From Platanthera guangdongensis (taxonomy: Eukaryota > Streptophyta > Magnoliopsida > Asparagales > Orchidaceae): a DNA stretch of 64,000 nt. Location of the stretch: NCBI GenBank assembly GCA_039583875.1, contig CM077163.1, positions 236,894,646 to 236,958,645 on the forward strand, read 5' to 3'. The position numbers and the translations under genes are program-made. Every line of letters starts with the position of its first letter. The stretch's first letter is position 1. The notes beneath the pieces are model-generated. The model did not search any database and was not told the DNA's origin. It saw nothing but the letters and a program-made list of their open reading frames with translations. This document shows, piece after piece, positions 1 to 12,386 of the stretch.

Positions 1-1500
1 TTGTTGTTGTCGCCGCTGCTTCCTGTTCTATCATCGTCTCTCTTAAATGGATTCCACCTCCAAGTTGTCCGCCTTGGTGATCACCTCTTCTGGTAGTGCC
101 CACGCTGTTACTCGTGGACGATAGTTGATCGACTCTGGTGCTACAAATCATATGACAGACAATCCTCAGTTTTTCTCTCATCTAGAAACACATGATCGGT
201 TGCCCCCGGTCATAGTTGCTGATGGCTCTCCCTCCCCGGTCAATAGGACGGACATGGTTCAAGTCACTCCCTCTCTGTGTCTGGCAGATACCCTCTATGT
301 GCACCACTTTCCTTGCAATTTATTATCGATTACTTCTTTATGCAAGCAACTACGGTGCTCTGTCACATTCACTCCTACTTCTTGTTCTTTTCAGGATCCG
401 GTCTCCCAACGGACGATTGCTACTGGGACTGAGAGCGGCGGCCTCTACTTCCTCGACAACGTCTCTACTCTATCCGCCTTCTCCTCCTCCTCTACAGATC
501 GTCTCCAATGGCATCTTCGCCTTGGTCATGCTCCTCCCCGGCTTCTTCGCCAGCTTCTACCCCACCTCCCTCCGCATCATCCTCCTCTTAATTGTGACGC
601 ATGTCAACTTGGCAAGCATCACCGCTCCTCCTTTCCTCCAAAGCAAGATCGTGGTTCTACCCGTCCGTTTGATCTTGTTCACTCCGACATCTGGGGTCCT
701 GCTCCTACCCTTACCATTGGTCGGGATAGTTACTATTTTGTTACTTTCATTGATGACTTTTCTCGCTCTACTTGGGTATATCTCTTACGCGACCGCTCTA
801 AACTTTTTGATGTATGGACATCCTTTTACCATTCCATTCAAACTCAGTTTGATGTCTCCATTAAAATCTTACGCTCGGATAATGCAAAAGAATATCTCAG
901 TCATGTTTTTTCCTCTTTCTGCACGCAACATGAGATTATTCATCAAACCAGTTGTGTTTACACCTCCCAACAAAATGGAGTAGCGGAACGCAAAAACCGT
1001 CACCTCCTTGATGTCGATCGCACTCTGCGAATGCAAATGCATGTCCCTTGCTCCTACTGGGGCTATGATGTTCTCATCGCTTGCTATCTCATCAATCGCA
1101 TTCCCTCCACCGTTCACCATGGTCAAACTCCTTTCTCCATTCTCTATCCGGGCAAAGAACTCTTTCCTCTTCCTCTACGTATTTTTGGCTGCACAGCCTT
1201 TGTGCATGCTCCTCTGCCACCCGCGACAAACTCTCCCCGCGGTCCACTAAATGTGTCTTTCTGGGGTACTCTCCCACTCAGAAAAGTTATTGTTGCTTTG
1301 ACCCCGTTACCCGCAAGGAATTTGTCTCTGCGGATGTCACCTTCTTTGAAAATTCATCTTACTTCTCTTCCTCTTCCTCCTCTACTCCTGCTGATCCTAC
1401 CTCTCACCACAACCCCATAATTCTCTCTCTCCTACTACTATTCTGCCACCTCCACCATCTCCACCATCTCCACTATCTACACCTTTTCCCGCCTCTTCTC
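1..1500 (+). pseudogene. Element A, 5' part: copia PR and integrase remnant
   Basis: Left half of a Ty1/copia gag-pol cut by element C1 at 1500. The open frame 125-1420 starts in the protease (DSGATNHMT, the copia aspartic protease DSG motif). It passes a GAG-pre-integrase segment (WHLRLGHAP, then a C..C pair near residues 158-161) and reaches the integrase core: HSDIWGP (first Asp), RSDNAKEY (second Asp) and QQNGVAERKN (Glu). A frameshift near 1230-1250 moves the integrase C-terminus (CVFLGYSPTQKSYCCF) into another frame, running to about 1500. Bases 1-124 look like the gag-protease joint in a broken frame. The 5' LTR and gag lie outside the window. The RT and RNase H continue at 9025 after the insertion. 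Identification as copia is secure from the PR-IN-RT order. Confidence 0.85.
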
Positions 1501-3147
1501 TGTTGAAATTTGTGAAGTGGAAGTGGTTGATGGGCAAGCCGGGCGGCCGGAGCGGACATATCCGGCGGACTGGGCGGACTGCTATTATGCGGCCCGGTGA
1601 TAGGTCTAGTGAGAGCTGGTTGTTCTTCTGAGCAGCTTGTGCGGACTAAGTCCGCGACCTGGGCGGACTGTTATCTGCGGATAGGGCGTTGGCTGTTAGT
1701 TTAGCCAAGGAGCGGCCAGAGCGGATAAAGGTTCGCAGACTGGTGTACGTTGCTCAGTGGCCGTGTTGCAAGCTAGTGTTATCCGGCAGACTGGGTTCTG
1801 TCCGCGGGAGGCTTGCGGACTGGCGTGTCCGCAGTGTTCGCTGTTGCGGACTGGCCTTAGAGTTTGGCTGAGGCTTTGCCGAGCTCTGGTAGTACATCAC
1901 TGTTGTTGTTGTGGCGGACTGGTGTGTGGAGTCCGGCAGATGGCCATTGCGTTGGACAGTTGTGCGAGGTTCTTGCGAACTCTGCCTCAACTCAGGGGGA
2001 GTGTGACGACCTTCTTGGTGGTTGGCGGACAGGATTTTGTCCGCCGTACTCGCGTTAGGCTTTTTGGTGCTTCATTGGACTTGGTCACATTATGTGACAA
2101 GTCCAGTGTGTCCGCAGTATCCGCCAAGTCCGCTGTTGACCGGGCGAACTGCCTTTGGTCGTGGGCTTGTGGCGGATGGAGGCGTTGCTGTGGTGGTATG
2201 CGGACTGCCTCTTATTGTGCGGACAATCACTGAAGGGGGATGCTGTCATGTAGTGTTTGGAGGCTTTGCGGGCTGGTGCCTTGTCCGCATAGCTTGGGCG
2301 GACTGTTGAGGGTTCGCCCATAGGTGCCTTGCTCCTGGCGGGTTATTCCTTGGAATCCGGCTAAGTCCTTACGGACTCAGCGGACGGAGTTTTTGCTAGT
2401 GCGCGGGCTGGGGTGGTGTCTCTATCCACTAGGGCGGTGACCACACTCCTCACCTCGCCTATAAATAGGACCTCCGGCATGCCTACAGTAATGAAGGGAA
2501 CAGTAAGTGGGGCTTGGGCAAATTGCTGCGGTCTGCGTTTTCTGTCAGCGCGGGTTGAGTAGAGCTGACGGTTTGTTGTGTGCAGGTCACGCGGTTAGCT
2601 TCAAGGAGCCAGGAGTTTGGCTTTGACTTCAGTCAGTGCTTGGAAGTGTGCGGTCTCAGCAGGTCGCTCTGCGACTTGTCAGTTCTCTACTTCAACGTTT
2701 GCAAGTTCCAATAACCTGTCCGCCAGGCGCAGACGGGTAGACGGTCTGTTCCTCAGTTCTTCAGCAGTAGGCGAATAACGGTGTGTCCGCGCGGCCTCAC
2801 GGCTTAGGCGGTCTCCGTGTCTATTCAGCATGTTGCAGCTTCAGCTCGGGCGGCTTCGGCGGACTTGGCGACTTGGCGGTCTTGGCGGATTCCAATGTTG
2901 TCCGCCCGGCTTGGTTTTTTTGTGCTTTCTGTTGTAGCTTGTATACTAGCGAAATCATGTCTCGCTACATATATCTCGCCTTGTAAAGAAGTGTAAATGA
3001 ATGAAAGATCTGCTTGTGCTTCCATTGATTGTTGGTGTTAAACTTGTTCCTTGGGTTTCCGCTTGATCAAAGTGTGAACTGGGTAGTTCCGAGAATATTA
3101 ATTCGGGGCTTGGGCTATCTTGTTAACCACTTTGAGAAAATTTAACA
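1501..3147 (+). repeat. 5' LTR of C1 (1647 bp)
   Basis: Starts TGTTGAAATTTG and ends AAATTTAACA. It matches the copy at 7369-9024 along its length with scattered substitutions. It is strikingly rich in the heptamer GCGGACT and its complement AGTCCGC, spaced irregularly through the U3-like part. A TATA box lies at 2460-2467. A TTTGTTGTGTGCAGGT stretch near 2573 could be a splice acceptor. Open frames inside it (for example 1757-2233) are LTR by-products, not genes. Confidence 0.92.
2460..2467 (+). promoter_or_regulatory. TATA box of C1 5' LTR
   Basis: TATAAATA in the context CGCCTATAAATAGGACC. The same block occurs at the matching place in the C1 3' LTR, both K LTRs and, in reverse, H and D, so it is the conserved LTR core promoter of the family. 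Transcription would begin a few tens of bases downstream and include the gag leader. Confidence 0.8.
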
Positions 3148-3159
3148 TAGTATCAGAGG
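3148..3159 (+). promoter_or_regulatory. Primer-binding site of C1
   Basis: TAGTATCAGAGG directly follows the LTR CA end. It matches the plant initiator-Met tRNA 3'-end complement (TGGTATCAGAGC) except at the second and last bases, as expected for copia minus-strand priming. Confidence 0.75.
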
Positions 3160-3269
3160 GAGGTTCAGTTGCTTGAGCGGTAGTCAACCAGTATTGTTAC
3201 TCTGTGCTTAAGTGGTGATCAACCTGTGTTGGTGCTCTGTGCTTCTGAAAGGTTCCAACAGCTGTTGCA

Positions 3270-6200
3270 ATGGAAGGGAGTTATGCAAGAGGTCTTGACA
3301 TTGAACTCTTAACGTCGTCTAACTTTAAGAAGTGGAAGTCGTGCATGAAGAGTTATCTTCTTGGTGAGGAGCTATGGGAGGTCGTCGGTGGTGACAACAG
3401 ATAGGAAGTGACTGCTGCGTTTGGTACTGCTGAACAAGTTAGGCTCTGGAGGAAAACAAATGCTAAGGCGGAGTTTGTTCTCAAGAGAGCCGTTTCACCA
3501 GAACTGTTTGATCACATCATTGGATGTGAGTCGACTGCTGATATCTGGACAACCATTGATGAGTTGTTCAATAGAAAGAATGTGGCTCGACTTCAGTTTC
3601 TGGAGAATGAGTTGGCCAGGACAACTCAAGGAGACCTTACCATCTCTAAGTACTTCTCGAAGATGAAGAGCCTGTGTGCAGAGATTTCAGCTCTTGATCC
3701 TGATGAGTCTATCTCAGAGGCTAATTTGAAGAGGCACATAATCCGCGGCTTGCGAAAGGAGTATGTTGCCTTTGTGACATCAATTTAAGGCTGGGCTACT
3801 CAACCATCTTTGTTGGAGCTTGAGAATCTGCTTGCTTCACAAGAAAGCTTGACAAGGCAGATGGCTGGAGTGACTGTCTCTGAGGAGAGCAGTGAAGCAC
3901 TCTTCACGGGTAAGAAGAAGAAGAGATGGGAAGGGAAGAAGAAGCAGGTCGCTGGTGAGAAAGAGCCTTCAACGTCTTATCAGCCGGAGAGGAGCAATGC
4001 TCCTAAGGACTGGAAGAAGAACTTAAAGTGCTACAGGTGTCATCAGCGAGGGCACTTCAAGCGGGACTGCAAGGTCAAGCTGCAGCCTGGGTATGCTGCA
4101 AAAAAGGAGGAAGTTTGCTCTAGGAGTGAGGAAGCAGAATGGGGCGGAGCTTTCATGATGGGCACTTATGTCCGTGCCTTGTATGTTGAGGAATTCAGCG
4201 ACGAATGGATCGTGGACTCCGGGTGTGGTCATCACCTCACCGAAGACAAGTCAAAGTTCTCCTCCATACAAGCATACTCAGGTAATGAAGCTATTATCAC
4301 TGCTGATAATATTGTTTATGCAGTAGAGAAAGAGGGGGTTGTGTCTTTGGGTAGTGATTAGGGTCCACTCACGTTAAGGAGTGTGTATCACGTACCGGGC
4401 ATGAAGAAGAACCTCTTCTCTGTGACCAATGCGGTAGATGATGGGTATCATGTTCTGTTTAGACCAACAGACGTGAAGTTCCTTCGCAACATATCAGCAG
4501 TTAAGGCTAATGTTGCTCATGTAGGAAGGAGGGTTAAGAACTTGTTTGTTCTTGCAACCAACTCTTATGTTGATCGAATGAGAGCCAACGATAGCGCTGT
4601 TATCTGGCATGAGAGGCTGGGGTATGTAGGTATGGACAAGCTGAAGGCTATGGCTAGTAGAAGTTTGGTGAGAGGTCTGCCTAAGTTATCCTCCTTTGGT
4701 GACGGGCATGTTTGCGCGGGTGTCAGTACGGTAAGACACATCGCCTTCCGTTTGATAAATCACAAACAAGGAGCAAGCAACCATTAGAGTGCATTCATGG
4801 CGACTTGATGGGACCAACAGTCACTGCCAGCCTTGGTGGAAGCAGATACATGCTTGTCCTGATTGATGACTACTCAAGATATACTTGGGTTTATTTATTG
4901 AAGGAGAAGTCTAAAGCCTTCCGGTTGTTTGTGGAGTTCAAGGAGCTAGTGGAGGGCCGGCTTGGCTTGCGGATCAAGAAGCTTAGAACTGATAACGGGG
5001 GTGAGTTTGTTTCCTCCGAGTTTTCTAACTTCTGCAGGAAGCACAGAATTCAGAGAGAGCTCACTTGTGCACACACTCCACAACAAAATGGAGTAGCGGA
5101 GCGGAATATTCATCATCTAACGGAGACTTGCAAATGCTGGCTTCATGCGAAGGACATTCCAAGGTCCTTCTGGGCGGAGGGGATGTCTTGTGCTTCTTAT
5201 GTCATCAACAGGATGCCGCTTAGGCCGATCAACATGAAGACTCCTTTTGAGTTGTTGCTGAAGGAGAGGTCGAGTGTGGGACACCTTAGGGTGTTCAGTT
5301 CTACTTGTTATGTGCATGTCTCAGATGCTTCATAGACTAAGCTAGATGCAAAGGCAAGGAAGCTTGTCTTTGTTGGCTATGATGAGCGAAAGAAGGGATG
5401 GAAATGCATGGACCCTGCGACGAAGAAGTTCGTTGTGTCAAGAGATGTTGTCTTTGACGAACTGATGTCGTATGGTGGAGGCTCAGTTGAGGTGTTTGAT
5501 AGCAAGATTGATGAAGAACCGATGGTGGCTGCTGAAGGCCTGGAAGAGGAGCTTGCTGTTTCACCAGCAGCTCCTGTTGCTTCTAACTCCGAGGCTGAGC
5601 TTTCTGGCTCAGGAAGCAGGGGGAGCACTGGTCAAAGCTTGCCCTAAGTAGGAGTTGAGCCCAAAGAAGCAACAAAAACAGTAAGCAAGGAGCCGACCCT
5701 TCGAAGATCGAATAGGGTTATTAAGCAACCGGCTCGGTACTGTGATGGGAATGCAGTGAGCTTTGTCTCCTGCTTCTTTGCAGGTCCTCTAGATGAGAGA
5801 GAGCCTGCAAACTTCAATAAGGTCACTGGAGTTAAGGAGTGGGAAGATGCCATGAAGGAAGAGATCGCTGCTCTCAAGAAGAATGAAACCTGAGATCTTG
5901 TGCCCAAGGTTGATGACATTAATCCGGTGACTTGCAAGTGGGTGTATAAGTTGAAGAAGAAGGCTGATGAGAGCATTGATAGGTTCAAAGCTGGCCTGGT
6001 TGCTTGAGGATTCTCACAACAGTATGGATAAGACTATGAGGAGACTTTTAGTCCGGTTGCAAAGATGACTTCAGTTAGAGTGGTGATCGCCTTGGCTGCT
6101 AGCAAGGGATGGAGGATGTGGCATCTTAATGTGAAGAATGTTTTTCTTTACAGAGAAATTTATAATGACATCTGCATGGATCAGCCACTTGGATTTGTGT

Positions 6201-7374
6201 CTGAAGATCATCCGGACTATGTCTGCATGCTCAGGAAGGCTCTCTATGGGTTGAAGCAAGTTTCTAGAGCTTGGTATGAGAATATAGCAGAGTATTTGCA
6301 GTTCTGCGATTATCTTGCCTCCAACTCAGATTCTAGCTTGTTCGTCAAGAAGAAGGGGGAGCTGCAAGTCTTGGTCAGAAGGGGGAGCTGCAAGTCTTGG
6401 TCCTACTGTATGTGGATGACATGATCATCACAGGGAATTCGGAGAAGGAAGTAGCAAGGCTCAGGGCTGAGCTTGCTATACGCTTCGAGATGAAGGACTT
6501 GGGATAGCTTCATCACTTGCTCGATCTTGAAGTGGAGAGGAAAAAGGGCGGTATCCTCATTTTCAAAAAAGGATATACAGATCGCATTGTGAAGCGGTTC
6601 GGCATGGGCGAAGGAAAAAGTTGCTCTACTCCACTGGAACATGGGCTAAAGCTTCGACGAGATGAGGGAAGTGTTCTTCATGATCCCTTGGTGTTCAGGG
6701 CACTTGTTGGGAGCTTGATCTACCTGACGATTACAAGACCAGACATTGCTTACGTTGTTGGTCGAGTAAGTCGGTTTATGGCTGAACTAAGGAAGTCTCA
6801 TCTAGTGGCGGCGAAGCACATCTTGAAGTATGTCAAGTCAACTTTTGACATGGGACTCCTCTATAGAAAGGACTCAGATTTTGCCTTGCTTGGGTACACG
6901 GATGCTGACTATGGCGGTGATTCGGATGATCGGAGGTCAACTTCAGGTTATGTGTTCACTTGCGGTTCGACTAGCATCTCGTGGTGTAGCAAGAAGCAAG
7001 ACTCTGTGTTTGTCTCAACTACGGAGGTAGAGTATAAGGCTTCAGCCTTGGCTGCTCGGGAAGCCATCTGGTTGAGGAGGCTTATAGAGGATGTGCATGA
7101 AAAAGTGCAAGGGCCAACTTTACTCCGGGGTGACAATGAGAGTGCTCTCAAGCTGGTAAACAATCCAGTGTGTCACGCTAGGACCAAGCACATTGAGATC
7201 GATCACCACTTCATAAGGGAGAAGGTGTTGGAGGGATCTCTTTTGGTCGGGCATGTTCGGAGTGAAGACAATCTTGCTGACATCTTCACGAAGCCACTGT
7301 CGAAGGGGCCTTTTGAGCGGTTGCGCAGCTTACTGGGCTTGATCACCACTTCTCACTTCAAGGGGGAGTGTTGA
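3270..7374 (+). pseudogene. C1 gag-pol polyprotein (defective)
   Basis: The first ATG, at 3270, begins gag (MEGSYARGLDIELL). The frame is broken by stops near 3402, 3786 and 4359 and by a frameshift near 4715, with further breaks near 5335, 5647 and 6500. Domains in order are: gag with a CCHC knuckle (CYRCHQRGHFKRDC, about 4029-4070); protease WIVDSGCGHH (about 4207); IN N-terminus (IWHERLGYVG); IN core with HGDLMGP, RTDNGGEF and QQNGVAER; RT with LYGLKQ and the YVDD box (6409-6420); and RNase H ending ADIFTKPLS. The terminal TGA (7372-7374) overlaps the start of the 3' LTR. A short direct duplication (GGGGGAGCTGCAAGTCTTGG twice, about 6355-6401) lies just before YVDD. All catalytic motifs survive but no continuous protein can be made. 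Confidence 0.9.
7361..7368 (+). promoter_or_regulatory. Polypurine tract of C1
   Basis: AGGGGGAG immediately before the TG of the 3' LTR, the plus-strand primer site. The same CAAGGGGGAG block stands before the 3' LTRs of K and, reversed, of D. Confidence 0.8.
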
Positions 7375-9024
7375 AATTTGTAAAGTGGAAGTGGTTGATG
7401 GGCAAGCCAGGCGGCCTGAGCGGACATATCCGGCGGACTGGGCGGACTGCTGTTATGCGGCCTGGTGATAGGTCTAGTGAGAGCTGGTTGTTCTTCTAAG
7501 CAGCTTGTGAGGACTAAGTCCGCGGCCTGGGCGGACTGTTATCTGCGGATAGGGCGTTGGCTGTTGGTTTAGCCAAGGAGCGACCGGAGTGGATAAAGGT
7601 TCGCGGACTGGTGTACGTTGCTCAGTGGCCATGTTGCAAGCTAGTGTTATCCGGCGGACTGGGTTCTGTCCGCGGGAGGCTTGCAGACTGGCTTTCCGCA
7701 GTGTTCGCTGTTGCAGACTGGCCTTAGAGTTTGGTTGAGGCTTTGTCGAGCTCTGGTAGTACAGCATTGTTGTTGCTGTGGCGGACTGGTGTGTGGAGTC
7801 CGGCAGATGGCCATTGCGTTGGACAGTTGTGCGAGGTTCTTGCGGACTCTGCCTCAACTCAGGGGGAGTGTGGCGACCTGCTTGATGGTTGGCGGACGGG
7901 ATTTTGTCCGTCGTACTCGCGTTAGGCTTTTTGGTGCTTTACTGGACTTAGTCACATTCTGTGACAAGTCCAGTGTGTCTGCAATATCCACCAAGTCCGC
8001 TGTTGACCGGGAAGACTGCCTTTGGTCGTGGGCTTGTGGCGGATGGAGTCGTTGCTGTGGTGGTATGCGGACTGCCTCTAGTTGTGCGGACAATCACTGA
8101 AGGGGGATACTGTCCTGCAGTGTTTGGAGGCTTTGCGGGCTGGTGCCTTGTCCGCATAGCTTGGACGGACTGTTGAGGGTTCGCCTATAGGTGCCTTGCT
8201 CCTGGAGGGTTATTCCTTAGAATCCGGTTAAGTCCTTGCAGACTCAGCGGACGGAGTTTTTGCTAGCGCGCGGGCTAGGGTGGTGTCTCTATCCACTAGG
8301 GCAATGACCACACTCCTCACCTCGCCTATAAATAGGACCCCCCGGCACATCTACAGTAACGAAGGGAATAATAAGTGGGGCTTGGGAAAATTACTGCGGT
8401 CTGCGTTTTTTGTCCGCGCGGGTTGAATAGAGCTGACAGTTTGTTGTGTGCAGGTCGCGCGGTTAGCTTCAAGTAGCCAGGAGTTTGACTTTGACTTCAG
8501 TCAGTGCTTGAAAGTGTGCGGTCTCTGCGGTCTCAGCAGGTCGCTCTGCGGCTTGTTAGTTCTCTGCTTCAACGTTTGCAAGTTCCAATAACCTGTCCGC
8601 CAGGCGCAGGCGGGTAGGCGGTCTGTTCCTCAGTTCTTCAGCAGTAGGCGAATAACGGTGTGTCCGCGCGGCCTCGCGGCTTCGGCAGACTCCGTGTCTA
8701 TTCGACGTGTTGCAGCTTCAGCTCGGGCAGCTTCGGCGGACTTGGCGACTTGGCGGTCTCGGCAGTTTCCATTGTTGTTCGCCCGGCTTGGTTTTTTTGT
8801 GCTTTCTGTTGTAGCTTGTATACTAGCGAAATCATGTCTCGCTACGTATACCTCGCCTTGTAAAGAAGTGTAAATGAATGAAAGATCTGCTTATGCTTCC
8901 ATTGGTTGTTGGTGTTAACCTTGTTCCTTGAGTTTCCGCATGATCAAAGTGTGAACTAGGTAGTGCCGAGAATATTAATTTGGGGCTTGGGCTATCTTGC
9001 TGACCACTTTGAGAAAATTTAACA
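7369..9024 (+). repeat. 3' LTR of C1 (1656 bp)
   Basis: Direct copy of the LTR at 1501-3147 with the same TG and CA ends. Small differences include an extra short block near 8521-8535 and several substitutions, so the insertion is not very recent. TATA box at 8327-8334. It ends against TTGTC and the resumed RT coding of element A. Confidence 0.92.
8327..8334 (+). promoter_or_regulatory. TATA box of C1 3' LTR
   Basis: TATAAATA at the position equivalent to 2460-2467 of the 5' LTR. Transcripts from here would read into element A. Confidence 0.7.
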
Positions 9025-10706
9025 TTGTCCCCCATTTCCCTCCTCTTCACCGCTGTCACTCTCTCCTCCCGTGCCAGCTCTCTCTGCCATGGATGCTCCG
9101 GTTGCTGTGGAACATGCCGACTTGGATCTACCCATAGCTCTTCGCAAAGGGGTGCGGACGTGTACCCAGCACCCGCTGCCTGCTGTTGTCTCATATGATC
9201 GTCTGACTCCTTCTCGCAGGACATTTGCATTGGCTATGGATGAGGAAATTACTACCCTCACTGAACGGGGGACCTGGACCCTAGTTCCCCCACCTTTGGG
9301 CACGGATGTTGTGGGCTGTTGTTGGGTCTTTGTTGTGAAATTTTGTCCCGATGGTATCGTGGATTGCTACAAGGCCCTCTTGGTGGCCAAAGGTTTCACT
9401 CAGACATATGGTGTTGATTACTTTGATACTTTCTCTCCTATGGCTCGTCTCAGCACTATTCGGGTCCTTCTCACTGTCGCTGTCAACAGAGATTGGCTCA
9501 TTTCACAGCTGGATGTTAAGAATGCTTTTCTCTACGGTGATCTGCAGAGATTGTCCATCCTGGGTATGTTGCTTAATGGGAGACACGAGTATGTCGGCTA
9601 AAGAAGGTCATCTATGACCTCAAGCAGAGCCCTCGTGCCTGGTTTGACAAGTTCAGTAGCATTGTTGCGGCCATTGGTTTTACGAGAAGCTCAGCAGATA
9701 ACTCCTTGTTTGTTCAGAAAACCGTCTCTGGTCTGGTTGTTCTTGCGGTCTATATTGATGACATTCTTCTTACTGGTGATGATTAGGATGGGGTATTGCT
9801 GACAAAGAAACACCTTCGTCAACACCTAGTCACAAAGGATATGGGGTCCCCGAAATACTTTCAGGGGATTGAAATCTCTAGGAAGCCCAACTCCATGGTC
9901 CTTTCCCAATGAAAATATGCTCTTGATCTTTTAAAGGAGGCAGGATTGACTGGTCTAAACCTGTCTGTTGTCCTATGGCTGCTGGAGAAGACAAAACTTG
10001 GACAGATGACTCGCCTCTTCTATCCAATCTTACGAGGTACCGACGTCTGGTGGGCAAGCTCATTTATCTCACGGTAAGCAGGCCTGACATCGCTTATGTT
10101 GTTGGCAAAGTGAGCCACTTCATGCAAGCTCCTAGGGAGTGTCATCTACAATCTGCCCTGAAGATATTAGAGTATATTAAAGCAGCACCAGGGAAAGGAC
10201 TCCTCTTTCAAACGAATGGTCACTTACGGGTTGAAGTGTACTCTGATTCAAGTTATGCTGATGATAAAGGGGACCGCAAATCAACATCAGGTTTATGTAC
10301 GTTTGTTGGAGGCAATCTTGTGAGTTGGAAGAGCAAGAAACAGTCTGTGGTCTCCAGGTCTAGTGCAAAGGCGGAATATCGCAGTATAGCATCGACTACA
10401 TGTGAGTTGAAATGGTTGCGGGCTCTCATGCTTGACTTAGGAGAGATTTACAACTATCCTCTTCCTAAGTTCTGTGATAATAAGCCCGCGATATACATTT
10501 CCAAAAATCCGGTCTTTCATGAGAGAACAAAACACATAGAAGTCGACTGTCATTTTATTCGGGAAGAGATATTGAAGAAGCAGATTTGCACTCCGTTTGT
10601 CACTTCCGACAACGAGTTGGCAGACGTCTTCACCAAGCCGGTGTCCGCTTCCTTTTTCCACATCTGTGACAAGCTGGGCATGATTGATATCTATGCTCTA
10701 GCTTGA
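9025..10706 (+). pseudogene. Element A, 3' part: RT and RNase H
   Basis: Continuation of element A after the C1 insertion. The frame 9089-9601 gives the RT N-terminus (residues [47 protein letters not shown]). A frameshift near 9575 moves to the segment with YDLKQSPRAWFDKF and the catalytic YIDD box (about 9750-9761, Ile instead of Val). There are stops near 9784 and 9910. The frame 9975-10706 is an open RNase H: SRPDIAYVVGKVS, YSDSSYADDKGDRKSTSG, VVSRSSAKAEYRS, HIEVDCHFIRE and LADVFTKPVS. The stop lies eight bases before the LTR with a purine-rich GAGGAGGAG in between. A typical copia pol end, non-functional as a whole. Confidence 0.88.
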
Positions 10707-10713
10707 GGAGGAG

Positions 10714-11144
10714 TGTTGCAGGATGGATACCGGGCAGTCTGTTGCTGTTCGGAGACCGGGCAGTCTGGCGGTTTCTCCTAGCCGGTCTGTATGCTGGGCT
10801 GTTGCAGTTTGGTGTCCCAGCGGTCAGGCGGCTTGTCTCAGACAACTTGGAGACCGGGCGGTCTAGCGGTCTCCTGTGACGACTTGTTCTCTGGGGTGCT
10901 TGTTCTCTCATCCTGGTTGTGGTCGGGCGGTTAGCCGGTTTGTCTAACCGCACGGCTTGTCCGGTTTGTCATTTTGTAAAGCCGTATATACTTATAAATT
11001 TTTAGTCCCACATTGCTTATTTGTAATCTCTCTCATCTCCTCCATTCTATAAAAGGGAGGCTATACCATTGTAATTGATACATTTTTGGGATAATAAAGT
11101 TTCTGTTAAACCACTTCCGGTTTGTTTTCTGTTCGTTTCTAACA
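10714..11144 (+). repeat. 3' LTR of element A (431 bp)
   Basis: Begins TGTTGCAGG right after the purine tract GAGGAGGAG and ends TTTCTAACA. Contains AT-rich TATA-like sequence (GTATATACTTATAAATTTT, near 10985) and an AATAAAG polyadenylation-like signal near 11094, in the order expected for U3-R-U5. Its 5' partner lies left of the window. The sequence to its right is the interior of another LTR, so A inserted into H. Confidence 0.82.
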
Positions 11145-12386
11145 CCGTTGAGTCCGCCGAGACAGCTGAGGTCGCCATGCCACTGCTACACTAAATTGAT
11201 CTACGGAGTCCGAAAAACCGCAGACAACCCATTATTCTGTTGAACGCCTTGTCCGCTCTCTGCAAGCTGCCTAATCGCAGAGGTTGCCTAGCTGCCAGAG
11301 TCCGCGAACAAGTGTCGCTGCCGAACTGAAGAACAGACCGCCCAGACCGGCGAACATGTTATTGAACTGGAATTACTAAAGAGAGAAGACTGGCTAGCCG
11401 CAAAAGCGACCCGTTGCAAAACCGTCGATTGTTAATCGCAAACTCCACTGATCCCTGACCGCAGTCAGAACCAAAATCCTGGCTTCACAGTGCTAACCGC
11501 ACAACCTGCAAATAGCAAACCAGTTAACCTTCTCAAACCGCTCGGACAGAAAATCGAGGCCGCGGTAATTAACCCACCCTCAACTTACAGTTCATTCAGT
11601 TACTGTTGATGTGACAGGGGTTCCTATTTATAGGCGCGGAGAGGAGTTTGGTCACCGCCATAGTGGATAGAAACATCACCCTAGCTCGCATCTAGCACCA
11701 AGCAGTCCGCCCAGTCCGCGTGGATAAGGCCAGATACCAGCCAATCCGCCCGACACCAAGGAAGGCTAGAAGCCAGTCCGCAACCCGGCAGACAACGCAC
11801 CAGTTCACATGCTACAGCGGACACAGCAACAGCCCGCACACACCGCGAACACCGCACCAGCCCACAACAACAAGTCAACGACCAACAGGCACAAACCGCC
11901 CGGTCAACCAGCGGACATTGCGGCCTCTGCGATCAACCTGGACTTGTCAAAGATCATAACCAAGTCCAGCAATCAGTGAACCTCTGGCGTGAGCTCCGCG
12001 GACATAAACTATCAATCCGCTCAGACCGCTCAGACCGCCAGAACCAAGTCAGTTCGCCTAACCACGAACTCTGCGGTTACCTCCTAACTGCACCAACAAA
12101 GATCCAGGACGCAGGCTAATGCCGATCTCGCGTGCACCAAGAATAGTCGGCATCAAGCGGACTCAGCGAACTAAGAAAGAGTTCGCCCCTTCCCCGCGGA
12201 TACACCACCTATCTGCATGGTTACTTCATGGAACAACCAACAACAGAACCAAGCCGAACTGGCAGGTCACCATCACCAGGCCGCAACATCAGACCGCCCA
12301 GGCCGCACCATCAATCCACAGGACTGTTTGCCCAGGCCGCACGGTCTGTCTGATCAACCTTCACTTTCACTTCATAATTTTTAGCA
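11145..12386 (-). repeat. LTR H, minus-strand fragment of the C1/D/K LTR family
   Basis: Reverse complement of the GCGGACT-rich LTR type. Recognisable blocks are GGTTAGGCGGCTTGCAGAG-like sequence, the TATA box (TATTTATA at 11625-11632, minus strand) and the LTR start (CACTTTCACTTCATAATTTT at the right edge). The left part is missing because element A inserted here; the rest presumably lies beyond position 1. The right edge reads TTAGCA instead of the usual TTCAACA, so the terminal bases are mutated. No internal coding sequence is attached, so it may be a solo LTR. The open frames inside are LTR noise. Confidence 0.75.

Larger units (their letters stand above)
1501..9024 (+). mobile_element. 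Element C1: complete two-LTR copia retrotransposon nested in A
   Basis: Two direct LTRs (1501-3147 and 7369-9024), both beginning TGTTGAAATTTG and ending TTTAACA, bracket a gag-pol region. The sequence after the 5' LTR (TAGTATCAGAGG) resembles the initiator-Met primer-binding site, and AGGGGGAG precedes the 3' LTR. The flanking pentamers are TTCTC (1496-1500) and TTGTC (9025-9029), an imperfect target-site duplication, and element A coding resumes on the far side. The gag-pol order is gag, PR, IN, RT, RNase H, which defines Ty1/copia. Several stops and frameshifts make it defective. It is the fullest member here of the family that also gives D, K, D2 and LTR H. Confidence 0.92.

Noticed and set aside
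1689..2321. Multiple short frames on both strands, repeated at 7474-8176
   Set aside because: They fall in both LTRs of C1, which are non-coding; frames come from the GC-rich GCGGACT repeats.
3148..3170. Possible tRNA gene fragment (TATCAGAGGGAGG)
   Set aside because: It is the primer-binding site next to the LTR; no tRNA cloverleaf surrounds it.
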